Source: Pseudanabaena sp. Salubria-1
GTDB lineage: Bacteria; Cyanobacteriota; Cyanobacteriia; Pseudanabaenales; Pseudanabaenaceae
Direction of reading: 5' to 3'
DNA: 64,000 bases
Assembly: GCA_023336205.1 (NCBI GenBank)
Contig: JALQCR010000006.1
Coordinates: forward strand, 62,001 to 126,000
The stretch's first letter is position 1. The number at the start of each line of letters is the position of its first letter. The notes under the pieces were generated by a model, which had not been told where the DNA came from, made no database searches, and saw only the letters and a list, made by a program, of their open reading frames with translations. Below are positions 55,109-62,724 of this stretch, one piece after another. The translations under genes were made by a program, and so were the position numbers.

Positions 55109-55510
55109 ATGCGTACAATACGAAAATTGCCGATCCTATCTCTTGCACTAGTTTTGGTTGGTTATATTGCCTACGGATGGCTGCTTTCATTACACAAAGC
55201 CGATTGGCGGATCTGGATTCCTGCTGGGGCGATCGCCTTTGGTGTGGACTGGTTATTCTCATTAGGATGGGCGATCGCAGCGGTAATATTTGTGTTTTAT
55301 CAAAAGTCGCAGTTTCTATTGTCACTGGGGATTAGCGTAGTTTGGGTGCTACTGATATATGTTGCAAGAAATGAACTTCGCGCTTTCATGAACAATCGTG
55401 GCTGGAATTTCTTTGTTCTTGCTTTAATCGCTGGAGCTGGGCTGGGGCTAGGCTGGTTTACAGACACATTACCCGCAATTCGTACTTTCGGCGAATCGCT
55501 AGTTAAATGA
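55109..55510 (+). CDS. small integral membrane protein
   Basis: 133 residues from the ATG at 55109, which has GGAG 9 nt upstream; ATG at 55100 and GTG at 55076 are alternatives. Four hydrophobic segments: LPILSLALVLVGYIAYGWLL, WIPAGAIAFGVDWLFSLGWAIAAVIFVFY, LSLGISVVWVLLIYVA and FFVLALIAGAGLGLGWF. I do not recognise the family. A hairpin ends the gene (about 55511-55548). Confidence 0.65.
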   Translation: MRTIRKLPILSLALVLVGYIAYGWLLSLHKADWRIWIPAGAIAFGVDWLFSLGWAIAAVIFVFYQKSQFLLSLGISVVWVLLIYVARNELRAFMNNRGWNFFVLALIAGAGLGLGWFTDTLPAIRTFGESLVK

Positions 55511-55548
55511 GATAAAAAATGCTGCGCTTAGCACTGCATTTTTTATCT
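55511..55548. terminator. terminator
   Basis: Arms GAGATAAAAAATGC and GCATTTTTTATCTC around a GC-rich loop, starting on the stop codon. Confidence 0.75.
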
Positions 55549-55596
55549 CAAAACGCTGTATTTAATGTAAGTAGCTAGGCATAATTAATTACAATT

Positions 55597-55643
55597 CAAA
55601 CCCATAAGGTTGCGCCCCTGCGGGGCGCAACCTTATGGGTTTG
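55597..55643. repeat. 22-bp-arm GC-tipped palindrome
   Basis: 55597-55618 and 55622-55643 pair exactly (tip GCCCCTGCGGGGC). Confidence 0.8.
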
Positions 55644-55665
55644 GGAATTTTTTTGCACAAGTACT

Positions 55666-55771
55666 TATACCAATTCACAAAAGTGTGACTACACTTCTGT
55701 GAATTAAAAACCAAACCCTGTAAGGGTTTTGAAAACACAAAATGGCGTAGCCATTTTGTGTTTTGGTATTA
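55666..55771. repeat. dispersed composite-hairpin repeat (complete)
   Basis: 106 bp in the opposite orientation to 31917-32021: hairpin with AGTGTGACTACACT tip, central CCCTGTAAGGG, hairpin with ATGGCGTAGCCAT tip, ends TATACCAA and TTGGTATTA. It lies about 80 nt upstream of the LysR gene. Confidence 0.85.
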
Positions 55772-55852
55772 CTTGTTACTAGCGCTACTTTTCCAAAACT
55801 CTAGAAGTTGCTTAATGATGAAAGACATCACTAGAGCTATCGTTCATTTTTC

Positions 55853-56776
55853 ATGCGTTTGGAACAGTTACAAGCATTTTTGGCAGTTGCAGAAACAGGA
55901 AATTTTCAGCAAGCAGCTCAGAGATGTGGAGTTAGCCAGTCAACTATCAGCCGACAGGTGCAGTCTTTAGAAGCAACTGTCGGTATCTCGCTGTTTCATC
56001 GTCAGGGTAACGCTAAGCTAACTGTCGGCGGCGATCGCCTGCTAGTCCATGCTAGGAAAATCTGTCAGATTTGGTTATCAGCTGAACAAGAGTTACTCGA
56101 TTTGCAGTCGGGTAAACAAACAGAGCTATGTGTGGCAGGAATTCCTTCAGCCTGTGCTTATCAGCTACCACCAATTTTGCAAAAATTTTCTAAGGCTTAT
56201 CCCAATGTCCAGTTACGAGTGACGACATTGGGAAGCGATCGCGCTCTTAAAGTTCTTAAAGATGGCTTGATAGACATTGCGATCGTGATGAATAATCCAT
56301 TTTTAACAGCAAGTTCCGAAATGGTAGTTGAGAAACTCTATGAAGAAAAAATTCAACTTCTGCTGACGGTTAATCATCCCCTTTGCCGAAAAGAATCCCT
56401 GACATGGAAAGACTTACATAATGTCCCTCAAGCTGTATTTAAAGATGGATATGGATTACAACGTCTTGTTCAAGACCAGTTCAATCGCCAAGGGCTTCGT
56501 TTAAATGCCGCTCTTGAGCTGAATTCTCTTGAAGCTTTTCGCGGAGTAGTTAAGCAAGGTAGTTTGGTCGCCTTACTTCCAGAGACCTTTTTGGTGGAAA
56601 TAACGCACGATCCAGACTTAGTAGTGAGATCGCTCAATGAACCATGCCTAACTCGCGAAATTGTCTTAGTCACTACTAGCGATCGTATTCAAATTCCCCC
56701 AATTCAATATTTTTGTAAGCTTGCCGCCCAGATGATTCAGCAGGAAATTCCTGTGGCTTTAAAAAGCGCCCTGTAA
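55853..56776 (+). CDS. LysR-family transcriptional regulator
   Basis: 307 residues. Winged helix-turn-helix at about 1-60 (MRLEQLQAFLAVAETGNFQQAAQRCGVSQSTISRQVQSLE) followed by the two-lobed effector-binding domain (CVAGIPSACAYQLPPILQKFSKAYPNVQLRVTTLG). LysR proteins bind as tetramers and respond to a small ligand. The neighbour downstream is a TrpD-like gene in the same direction; whether it is the target is unknown. No divergent partner gene is seen. Confidence 0.9.
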   Translation: MRLEQLQAFLAVAETGNFQQAAQRCGVSQSTISRQVQSLEATVGISLFHRQGNAKLTVGGDRLLVHARKICQIWLSAEQELLDLQSGKQTELCVAGIPSACAYQLPPILQKFSKAYPNVQLRVTTLGSDRALKVLKDGLIDIAIVMNNPFLTASSEMVVEKLYEEKIQLLLTVNHPLCRKESLTWKDLHNVPQAVFKDGYGLQRLVQDQFNRQGLRLNAALELNSLEAFRGVVKQGSLVALLPETFLVEITHDPDLVVRSLNEPCLTREIVLVTTSDRIQIPPIQYFCKLAAQMIQQEIPVALKSAL

Positions 56777-56810
56777 GCCTAGAAAGCAGAGACTATCTAC
56801 TTTCTAGGCT
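56776..56810. terminator. terminator after the LysR gene
   Basis: Arms AGCCTAGAAAG and CTTTCTAGGCT (11 bp) with a 13-nt loop, starting at the stop codon. Confidence 0.65.
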
Positions 56811-56858
56811 ATAATTCATCATCTAACCGACTTTTGCATTAAATTCACCTGTAGAGTA

Positions 56859-57887
56859 ATGAGTAAAGAATTTCGCGAATTTTTGCGTAAAGTTGGGAGC
56901 GGTACACATACCAGCAAAAGCTTGACGCGCCAAGAGGCTGAAGCTGCCACGATCATGATGTTGCATGGAGTTGCGACTCCTGCTCAGATTGGTGCATTTA
57001 TGATCGCCCATCGGATTAAACGCCCAACCAGTGAAGAATTGGCAGGGATGCTCGATGCCTATAAACTTCTGGGCGCAAAGGTCGCGCCGATCGCATCGGA
57101 TAAACAGGTTTTAGTGCTGGGATCACCCTATGACGGCAGATCGAAGACTGCACCAGTTAGTCCTATAACTGCGATTGTGCTGGCAACAGCGGGGATTCCT
57201 GTCTTGATGCATGGAGGCGATCGGATGCCAACCAAAGAAGGGCTACCTTTTATCGAAATTTGGCAAGCTTTGGGCTTAAATTGGCAAGATTTCACCATTG
57301 AGCAAGTTCAACATAACCTAGAAGCTCAAAATTTTGGGTTTGTCTACTTACCTAAACATTTTCCCCTCGCCCAAGGATTAGTCGCCTATCGTGAGCAAAT
57401 TGGTAAACGCCCACCCTTTGCCACCCTTGAGCTAATGTGGTCGCCCTATCAAGGTAAGCAATTTTTAGTGTCAGGGTTTGTGCATCCACCTACTGAAACT
57501 AATATTCGCGAAGCCTTTGCTCAGCATGGCATTACTGAATTTGCTACTGTTAAAGGCTGGGAGGGAAGTGTAGATTTACCGCGATCTCGTACTGCAATTA
57601 TCGGTATCAATCACGCCGATCAATTTGAGCGCTTAACTCTATCTGCAAGGAATTATGGATTTAGTTCCGAAGATCCTGCGATCGTAGATGCATCAGATAT
57701 GAAAACCAAAATCATTTCTGCTCTCAAAGCGGAACCTTCTGAATATCTTAATTCTGTATTATGGAACTGTGGATTCTATCTCTGGCTCTACGGAATGCAT
57801 GACGAAATTGCCGATGCGATCGTTCATGCTCAAGAAATCATCAGCAGTGGAAAGGCGTTACGGAAGCTAGAAGATCTACGAGCTTAA
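56859..57887 (+). CDS. anthranilate phosphoribosyltransferase-like protein (TrpD family)
   Basis: 342 residues of the nucleoside phosphorylase/TrpD (glycosyl transferase family 3) fold. The N-terminal helical domain has SLTRQEAEAATIMMLHGVATPAQIGAFMIAHRIKRPTSEELAGM. The phosphoribosyl-pyrophosphate loop reads GSPYDGRSKTAPVSPITAI where true TrpD has GTGGDGxxxxNxST. A TrpD2-like paralogue with another role is therefore more likely than tryptophan synthesis. Confidence 0.85.
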   Translation: MSKEFREFLRKVGSGTHTSKSLTRQEAEAATIMMLHGVATPAQIGAFMIAHRIKRPTSEELAGMLDAYKLLGAKVAPIASDKQVLVLGSPYDGRSKTAPVSPITAIVLATAGIPVLMHGGDRMPTKEGLPFIEIWQALGLNWQDFTIEQVQHNLEAQNFGFVYLPKHFPLAQGLVAYREQIGKRPPFATLELMWSPYQGKQFLVSGFVHPPTETNIREAFAQHGITEFATVKGWEGSVDLPRSRTAIIGINHADQFERLTLSARNYGFSSEDPAIVDASDMKTKIISALKAEPSEYLNSVLWNCGFYLWLYGMHDEIADAIVHAQEIISSGKALRKLEDLRA

Positions 57888-57950
57888 CCTCGTTTAATGG
57901 TTTTGAAAAACCCCTAAATCGCCTAGCGCTTAAGCCCCAAAATCACCAGA

Positions 57951-58057
57951 TAACACCAATTCACGAAAGTGTGACTACACTTTTGTGAATCAAAAAACAG
58001 ACCCAGTAAGGGTTTTTAAATCAAGAAATGGCGTAGCCATTTCTTGATTTGGTATTA
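57951..58057. repeat. dispersed composite-hairpin repeat (diverged, complete)
   Basis: 107 bp: AACACCAATTCACG end, AGTGTGACTACACT tip, ACCCAGTAAGGGT centre, ATGGCGTAGCCAT tip, and end TTGGTATTA. The last three bases supply the stop codon of the tetR-like gene on the minus strand. Confidence 0.8.
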
Positions 58058-58606
58058 AATATCTCGACAGAGTTTTTGTGGTAACTGTTCAAGGATTCGC
58101 TGCAACGGAGCAAAATCTCTCAAGCCATGCGACAAAATTAAAGCTCCTTGAATACCAATCATCGCATCTTCACCTCGCTCCTTTGCCAATTTCTCATCCA
58201 ACCCAGCAGTGACTAGAACCTTTGAGATCGCCTCAATCCATTGCAAAAAAGCACCACGAATCTCTGTGTGAAACAAGTCATCACTTGACTGCTGCATCAC
58301 TAAAACTGCCCAGAGGCAAGAATTTTGCCCCCCATTAAAAAATTTGCTCACCTCCTCGCACATGGACTGAAATTTAGCGATTGGTGGTTCTGGGCGATCG
58401 AGAATTTCCAAGATGCTCGTCTCTAGCCAATTGTTGACATGAGTAAGAGCGACCTCCGCCATTTCTGCCTTGCCCCTAGGAAAATGATGATAGAGACTCG
58501 CCTTACCCAATCCCGTTTCTTGAGAAATTTTGGAAAGGGTTACCCCCTCATAACCAAACTGGCGAAACAGCTTGAGCAAAGTTGGTACATGGGTTTGTTT
58601 AGACAT
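58055..58606 (-). CDS. TetR/AcrR-family repressor
   Basis: 183 residues. The N-terminal helix-turn-helix is LFRQFGYEGVTLSKISQETGLGKASLYHHFPRGKAEMAEVAL (about 12-52). The C-terminal part is the ligand-binding dimer domain. It is divergent from the GST gene, and two near-identical 17-bp operator-like repeats sit in the shared promoter region, so it likely represses both itself and that cluster. Confidence 0.92.
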   Translation of the reverse strand: MSKQTHVPTLLKLFRQFGYEGVTLSKISQETGLGKASLYHHFPRGKAEMAEVALTHVNNWLETSILEILDRPEPPIAKFQSMCEEVSKFFNGGQNSCLWAVLVMQQSSDDLFHTEIRGAFLQWIEAISKVLVTAGLDEKLAKERGEDAMIGIQGALILSHGLRDFAPLQRILEQLPQKLCRDI

Positions 58607-58684
58607 AAATTTCTTGTGAGAGGAGAGATGACGTTTGCGCGGTCTCTCCTCTTTTGATTTAGCAGTATTTACCTATTGACATTA

Positions 58685-58701
58685 TACCGAACGGACAGTA
58701 C
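58685..58701. promoter_or_regulatory. putative TetR operator 1
   Basis: TACCGAACGGACAGTAC, matching operator 2 at 15 of 17 positions. Located between the divergent tetR and GST genes. Confidence 0.6.
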
Positions 58702-58711
58702 AGTATCAGTA

Positions 58712-58728
58712 TACCGAACGAACGGTAC
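58712..58728. promoter_or_regulatory. putative TetR operator 2
   Basis: TACCGAACGAACGGTAC, with inverted outer arms (ACCG / CGGT) as in TetR-type operators. It begins 27 bp after operator 1. Confidence 0.65.
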
Positions 58729-58768
58729 AAAAAAACTTATCTTTCACCACAAAAAAACAGGCAAAGCA

Positions 58769-59371
58769 ATGATTAAGCTACATGGTCACGAAATCTCTGG
58801 TAACAGCTACAAGGTACGTTTGATGTTGTCATTGCTCAATCTTGAGTATGAATGGGTCAGAGTCGATCTAATGAAAGGCGAACATAAATCGCTAGAGTAT
58901 TTGGCAAAGAATCCTTTTGGGCAAGTTCCTTTGCTAGTCGATGATGAAACTCAAATTGCTGATGCTCAGGCGATTTTGGTCTATCTAGCGAGAAAGTATG
59001 GTGGCGAACAATGGCTGCCTACCGATGCATTACCAATGGCGCAAGTAATTCGTTGGTTGTCAACGGCTGCGGGTGAAGTGCGGCAAGGTCCAGAGAACGC
59101 AAGACTGTTCTATCTATTTGGTGCAGGAACCAAGATCAATATCGATCGCGCCACTGATAAATCTTATTTCATTCTCAAGCAACTTGATCAACATTTGAGT
59201 ACTAGAACATGGCTAGAGTGCGATCGCCCTACGATTGCCGATGTTGCTATTTATCCCTACATTTCCCTCGCTAAGGACGGCAAGATTGAACTCGATGCTT
59301 ACACTCATGTTTTAAGTTGGATGGAGCGATTTCAGAAGCTATCTGGCTATGTGCCAATGTTAGGAGCTTAA
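58769..59371 (+). CDS. glutathione S-transferase family protein
   Basis: 200 residues from the ATG at 58769; an earlier in-frame ATG at 58676 would run through both operators and is rejected. Thioredoxin-fold N-domain IKLHGHEISGNSYKVRLMLSLLNLEYEWV, with NPFGQVPLLVDDETQIADAQAILVYLARKYG (cis-Pro and glutathione site). The C-domain is helical with RPTIADVAIYPYISLA. Ser or Asn in GNSYKV could be the catalytic residue. It leads a four-gene cluster regulated by the TetR protein. Confidence 0.9.
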   Translation: MIKLHGHEISGNSYKVRLMLSLLNLEYEWVRVDLMKGEHKSLEYLAKNPFGQVPLLVDDETQIADAQAILVYLARKYGGEQWLPTDALPMAQVIRWLSTAAGEVRQGPENARLFYLFGAGTKINIDRATDKSYFILKQLDQHLSTRTWLECDRPTIADVAIYPYISLAKDGKIELDAYTHVLSWMERFQKLSGYVPMLGA

Positions 59372-59375
59372 ACCG

Positions 59376-59969
59376 ATGCCCAGACAATTTGGCACGATCG
59401 CCTTCACTCCAGCAGTGAAAGCCATGCAAGAAAAAATGGGTTCCCGTGATAACTACGAACGCTTTGTAGCAAATGGTGCTGACAATAACAGGGTTACTCC
59501 TGACATCGCTCAATTCATAGCAAGTATGGAAGGATTTTATCTTGGGACTGTCACTTCCAATGGCTATCCTTATATTCAGTTTCGTGGCGGTAAGGCAGGA
59601 TTTTTAAAGGTTCTTGACGAGAAAACATTGGGCTTTGCTGATTATCGCGGCAATGTGCAGTATATCTCAGTGGGTAATCTTTCAGAACATGATAAAGCAT
59701 TTCTATTTTTAATGGATTATCGGAACCGCCGCCGTTTGAAAATCCTCGGTCGTGCAAGGATTGTAGAAGATGATCCTGATATCCTTGCCCAAGTCCAAGA
59801 TCGAGACTATCCAGCCACCCTAGAACGAGCGATCATTTTTGAAATCGAAGGTTGTGATTGGAATTGTCCGCAACATATTCCTGTGCGCTATTCACAGGTT
59901 GAAGTGGAAACAATGCAAGCTAGAATTAGTGAATTAGAGCAACTTCTAGCAGAGGCTAAGAACTCATAA
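59376..59969 (+). CDS. pyridoxamine 5'-phosphate oxidase-family flavoprotein
   Basis: 197 residues, starting 4 nt after the GST stop. PNPOx-like split-barrel: FIASMEGFYLGTVTSNGYPYIQFRGGKAGFLKVLDEKTLGFADYRGNVQYISVGNL, which should bind FMN, and RRRLKILGRARIVEDD. A coiled end (MQARISELEQLLAEAKNS) is unusual. The role is a flavin-dependent reductase of small electrophiles, fitting the GST context (inference). Confidence 0.88.
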   Translation: MPRQFGTIAFTPAVKAMQEKMGSRDNYERFVANGADNNRVTPDIAQFIASMEGFYLGTVTSNGYPYIQFRGGKAGFLKVLDEKTLGFADYRGNVQYISVGNLSEHDKAFLFLMDYRNRRRLKILGRARIVEDDPDILAQVQDRDYPATLERAIIFEIEGCDWNCPQHIPVRYSQVEVETMQARISELEQLLAEAKNS

Positions 59970-59971
59970 TT

Positions 59972-60625
59972 ATGAAACTCCATGCAGATCTAAGCCAGCG
60001 TGTTGTCGTCGAAAGTGAATCCCTCGATTGGGTGGACTCCCCTATGGTGGGTGTCCAGCGCCGAATGCTCGAACGAGATGGCGAAGAAGTCGCAAGGGCA
60101 ACCTCTATCGTCCGCTATGCTCCTGACAGTCATTTTTCAGCGCATACCCACGGCGGTGGCGAGGAGTTTTTGGTCTTAGAGGGCATCTTCTCTGATGAGT
60201 ATGGCGACTATCCTGCGGGAACCTATATTCGTAATCCTGTGGGCTCAACCCATACGCCTTTTAGCAAAGAGGGTTGCACGATTTTAGTCAAGCTTTGGCA
60301 AATGCATCCCGATGATCAACAACGAGTAGCGATCGCCACCAAGGAAACGCCTTGGGCTAATGGCTTAGTCAAGGGCTTACAAGTAATGCCTCTGCATAGC
60401 TATGGAACCGAGAATGTTGCCCTCGTGAAATGGGATGCAGGTACTTACTTTCAGCCTCATATGCATTTAGGCGGCGAAGAAATCTTTGTGGTTGAAGGAG
60501 TCTTTGAGGATGAGTTTGGAGCTTATCCTAAGGGGACTTGGTTGCGGAATCCTAGTGGCAGTCGGCATATGCCGTTTAGTAAATCAGGCTGTCTGATTTA
60601 TGTCAAAGTAGGGCATCTGAGCTAA
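59972..60625 (+). CDS. double-cupin ChrR-like protein
   Basis: 217 residues with two cupin repeats. First: HFSAHTHGGGEEFLVLEGIFSDEYGDYPAGTYIRNPVGSTHTPFS. Second: YFQPHMHLGGEEIFVVEGVFEDEFGAYPKGTWLRNPSGSRHMPFS. Each has the His-x-His...Glu...His metal set. It resembles the ChrR cupin domain without the anti-sigma part. Stop-to-start distance from the previous gene is 2 nt, so it is in the same operon. Confidence 0.88.
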   Translation: MKLHADLSQRVVVESESLDWVDSPMVGVQRRMLERDGEEVARATSIVRYAPDSHFSAHTHGGGEEFLVLEGIFSDEYGDYPAGTYIRNPVGSTHTPFSKEGCTILVKLWQMHPDDQQRVAIATKETPWANGLVKGLQVMPLHSYGTENVALVKWDAGTYFQPHMHLGGEEIFVVEGVFEDEFGAYPKGTWLRNPSGSRHMPFSKSGCLIYVKVGHLS

Positions 60626-60659
60626 TCTATTTTCTGTTTTTATCGTTGCTTTTAAAAAT

Positions 60660-61175
60660 ATGAAAACGCAAAGTATTCTGTCTAACATCTTTCTCTATGG
60701 TCGCTCGATATGGCAGATAGTGCGATCGCGTCTTAGTCCTAAAAAAGGGATTGAGGATATCCTGAACTACCGATATATCTCGGACAAATTAGCTACAAGT
60801 GGTCAACCAATCGCCGCAGAGTTGGAATTAATTAGTCAAGCAGGATATAAAACTGTTCTCAATTTAGCCCCGCCAAATGCTTCCAATGCTTTGCCAGAGG
60901 AAGAGGCGATCGCAACTGGTTGGGGAATGAATTACATTAACATCCCCGTAGTTTGGGATAATCCGACGATGGCAGACTTTAATCAGTTTTGCGATGTGAT
61001 GGACAATCACAAAGACAAACCGATTTTTGTCCATTGTGCAATGAATATGCGCGTATCTGCATTCATGTATCTTTATCGTCATTTGAAGATGGGAGTCCCT
61101 GCGTCAGAAGCATATTCAGCCATGAAAACCATCTGGGAACCCAATAGACCTCTTGCAGAACCAAAAACATGTTAG
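60660..61175 (+). pseudogene. DSP/BLH-like phosphatase, 5' part (interrupted by an IS)
   Basis: 162 native residues before the insertion: YRYISDKLATSGQPIAAELELISQAGYKTVLNLAPP, then the catalytic HCAMNMR (Cys126, Arg131; Cys-x4-Arg as in DUF442-type phosphatases). The C-terminal helix after WEPN is cut off and replaced by a short run from the IS (RPLAEPKTC). The restored protein is 189 residues. The catalytic loop is upstream of the break, so partial function is possible. Fourth gene of the TetR-controlled cluster. Confidence 0.88.
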
Positions 61176-62084
61176 ATTTATAAGCTTTTTATCAGAACTC
61201 AAATTAAGCGATGAAATACGAAGCCAGTCAAAATCTATCAGCGACAGAATTTAAACGGTTATTTGGAGTAAGAAGAGAAACATTTGCTCAAATGACGGAA
61301 CTAATGCAACAAGCAGCCCAAAGCAAAGGACAAGGTGGTGTAGAACCAAAGCTAAGTCTAGAAGACCAAATATTGGTTACTTTGCAGTATTGGCGTGAAT
61401 ATCGCACCTATTTTCATATTGCTAGCGACTGGGAAGTGTCAGAATCGACGATTTGCCGCATCGTCAAAAAAGTAGAAAATGTCTTAATTAAATCGAAAAA
61501 GTTTCGGTTAGCAGGAAAAAAGTCATTATGGCAGGAGAAGGCTCCAGCCATAATTGCCATTGATGTAACTGAGACAAAGGTTGAGCGCCCTAAATATCAC
61601 CAGAAACATTTTTATAGCGGTAAGAAAAAGCATCATGCCCTCAAAGCCCAATTGGTGGTCGATCTGACTAATTTCAAGATAGTTTGTACCGCTTACGGTA
61701 AGGGCAAGCAGCATGATTTCTCATTATTCAAGGCAAGTGGAGTTCATTTTCACGCACAGACACAAGGTTTGGCAGACAAGGGTTATCAAGGCTTACAAAA
61801 GTTGCATCCTAACTCGCAAATTCCTATCAAAAAGCCTCAAAATGGCTCATTATCCAAGGAGGATAAGCGTTTTAATCGCCAACTTGCACGTCAACGTATT
61901 GCGATTGAGCATGTTAATCGTCGCTTGAAGATTTTTAAGATTCTCTCTTTACCTTATCGTAATCGTCGTCGTCGTTTTGGTTTGCGTTGTAATTTGATTG
62001 CCGCCATTTATAACTTTGAAGTCGCTCTTGTTGCTTCTAAAACTTTCTCTGCTCTGGATTAATTTTCAGTTCTGCAAGAGGTCT
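61146..62084 (+). mobile_element. IS5-family (ISL2-like) insertion sequence
   Basis: 939 bp with perfect 16-bp inverted repeats AGACCTCTTGCAGAAC (61146-61161, inverse at 62069-62084) and a 3-bp target duplication AAT (61143-61145 and 62085-62087). It interrupts the phosphatase gene. Confidence 0.9.
61211..62062 (+). CDS. IS5-type DDE transposase
   Basis: 283 residues: helix-turn-helix near 75-95 (ASDWEVSESTICRIVKKVE), first Asp in IIAIDVTETKVERP, second in GLADKGYQGL and Glu in RIAIEHVNRRLKIFKIL. This DDE_Tnp_4/HARBI-like pattern with 3-bp duplications fits ISL2/IS1031-type members of IS5. Frame intact. Confidence 0.9.
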   Translation: MKYEASQNLSATEFKRLFGVRRETFAQMTELMQQAAQSKGQGGVEPKLSLEDQILVTLQYWREYRTYFHIASDWEVSESTICRIVKKVENVLIKSKKFRLAGKKSLWQEKAPAIIAIDVTETKVERPKYHQKHFYSGKKKHHALKAQLVVDLTNFKIVCTAYGKGKQHDFSLFKASGVHFHAQTQGLADKGYQGLQKLHPNSQIPIKKPQNGSLSKEDKRFNRQLARQRIAIEHVNRRLKIFKILSLPYRNRRRRFGLRCNLIAAIYNFEVALVASKTFSALD

Positions 62085-62087
62085 AAT

Positions 62088-62171
62088 GCTACTTGGCAGC
62101 AGTTTATTGAAACGGCGATCGCTTCCAATGACAGCAACTTCCAATCAAATTCAAATCAAGAAAATTTTTAA
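62088..62171 (+). pseudogene. phosphatase gene, 3' remnant
   Basis: Continues ...WEPN with ATWQQFIETAIASNDSNFQ and a polar end, stop TAA at 62169-62171, when the IS and one AAT are removed. The last 13-14 codons lie in the left arm of the 50-bp palindrome. Confidence 0.88.
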
Positions 62172-62233
62172 AAGCATTGCAAAGCAATGCTTTTAAAAAT
62201 TTTCTTGATTTGAATTTGATTGGAAGTTGCTGT
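62131..62233. repeat. perfect palindrome with 50-bp arms
   Basis: 62131-62180 is exactly complementary to 62184-62233, loop AAA. It is the longest perfect hairpin in the window and overlaps the phosphatase 3' end. Confidence 0.95.
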
Positions 62234-62263
62234 AAATTAACTATTACCTAAATCCTAAAAACT

Positions 62264-62686
62264 ATGGAAACTAAACCACCTCTTCCTCCATTTACCCTAG
62301 AAACCGCTAAAGCCAAAATCCAAGCTGCGGAAAATGCTTGGAATACTCGCGATCCTGATCGCGTAGCTCTTGCCTATACCGAAGATTCTGAATGGCGCAA
62401 TCGTAATGAATTTGTAAATGGACGCGATGAGATTAGAGAGTTTCTCAAACGTAAATGGGCGAAAGAACTTGACTATCGATTGAGAAAAGAACTTTGGTGT
62501 TTTATGGATAATCGCATTGCAGTGCGATTTGAGTATGAATACCATGACGAAGCAGGTAATTGGTATCGCGCCTACGGCAATGAAAATTGGGAATTTGCCG
62601 AAAATGGCTTGATGATGCGCCGCTTTGCTAGCATTAACGACTTAGCTATCCAAGAAAGCGATCGCAAGTTTCGCTGGGAACGTTAA
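62264..62686 (+). CDS. DUF1348 NTF2-like protein
   Basis: 140 residues of the SnoaL/NTF2-like DUF1348 family: [58 protein letters not shown] ... [24 protein letters not shown]. Small-molecule binding or isomerase activity is possible; function not known. It lies 30 nt after the long palindrome and probably had its own promoter. Confidence 0.9.
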   Translation: METKPPLPPFTLETAKAKIQAAENAWNTRDPDRVALAYTEDSEWRNRNEFVNGRDEIREFLKRKWAKELDYRLRKELWCFMDNRIAVRFEYEYHDEAGNWYRAYGNENWEFAENGLMMRRFASINDLAIQESDRKFRWER

Positions 62687-62694
62687 ATACAGAT

Positions 62695-62723
62695 AAGAAA
62701 GCCGCGCTTAGCGCGGCTTTCTT
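62695..62723. terminator. bidirectional terminator
   Basis: 13-bp perfect arms (62695-62707 and 62711-62723), loop TTA, between convergent genes. Confidence 0.85.
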
Positions 62724-62724
62724 T

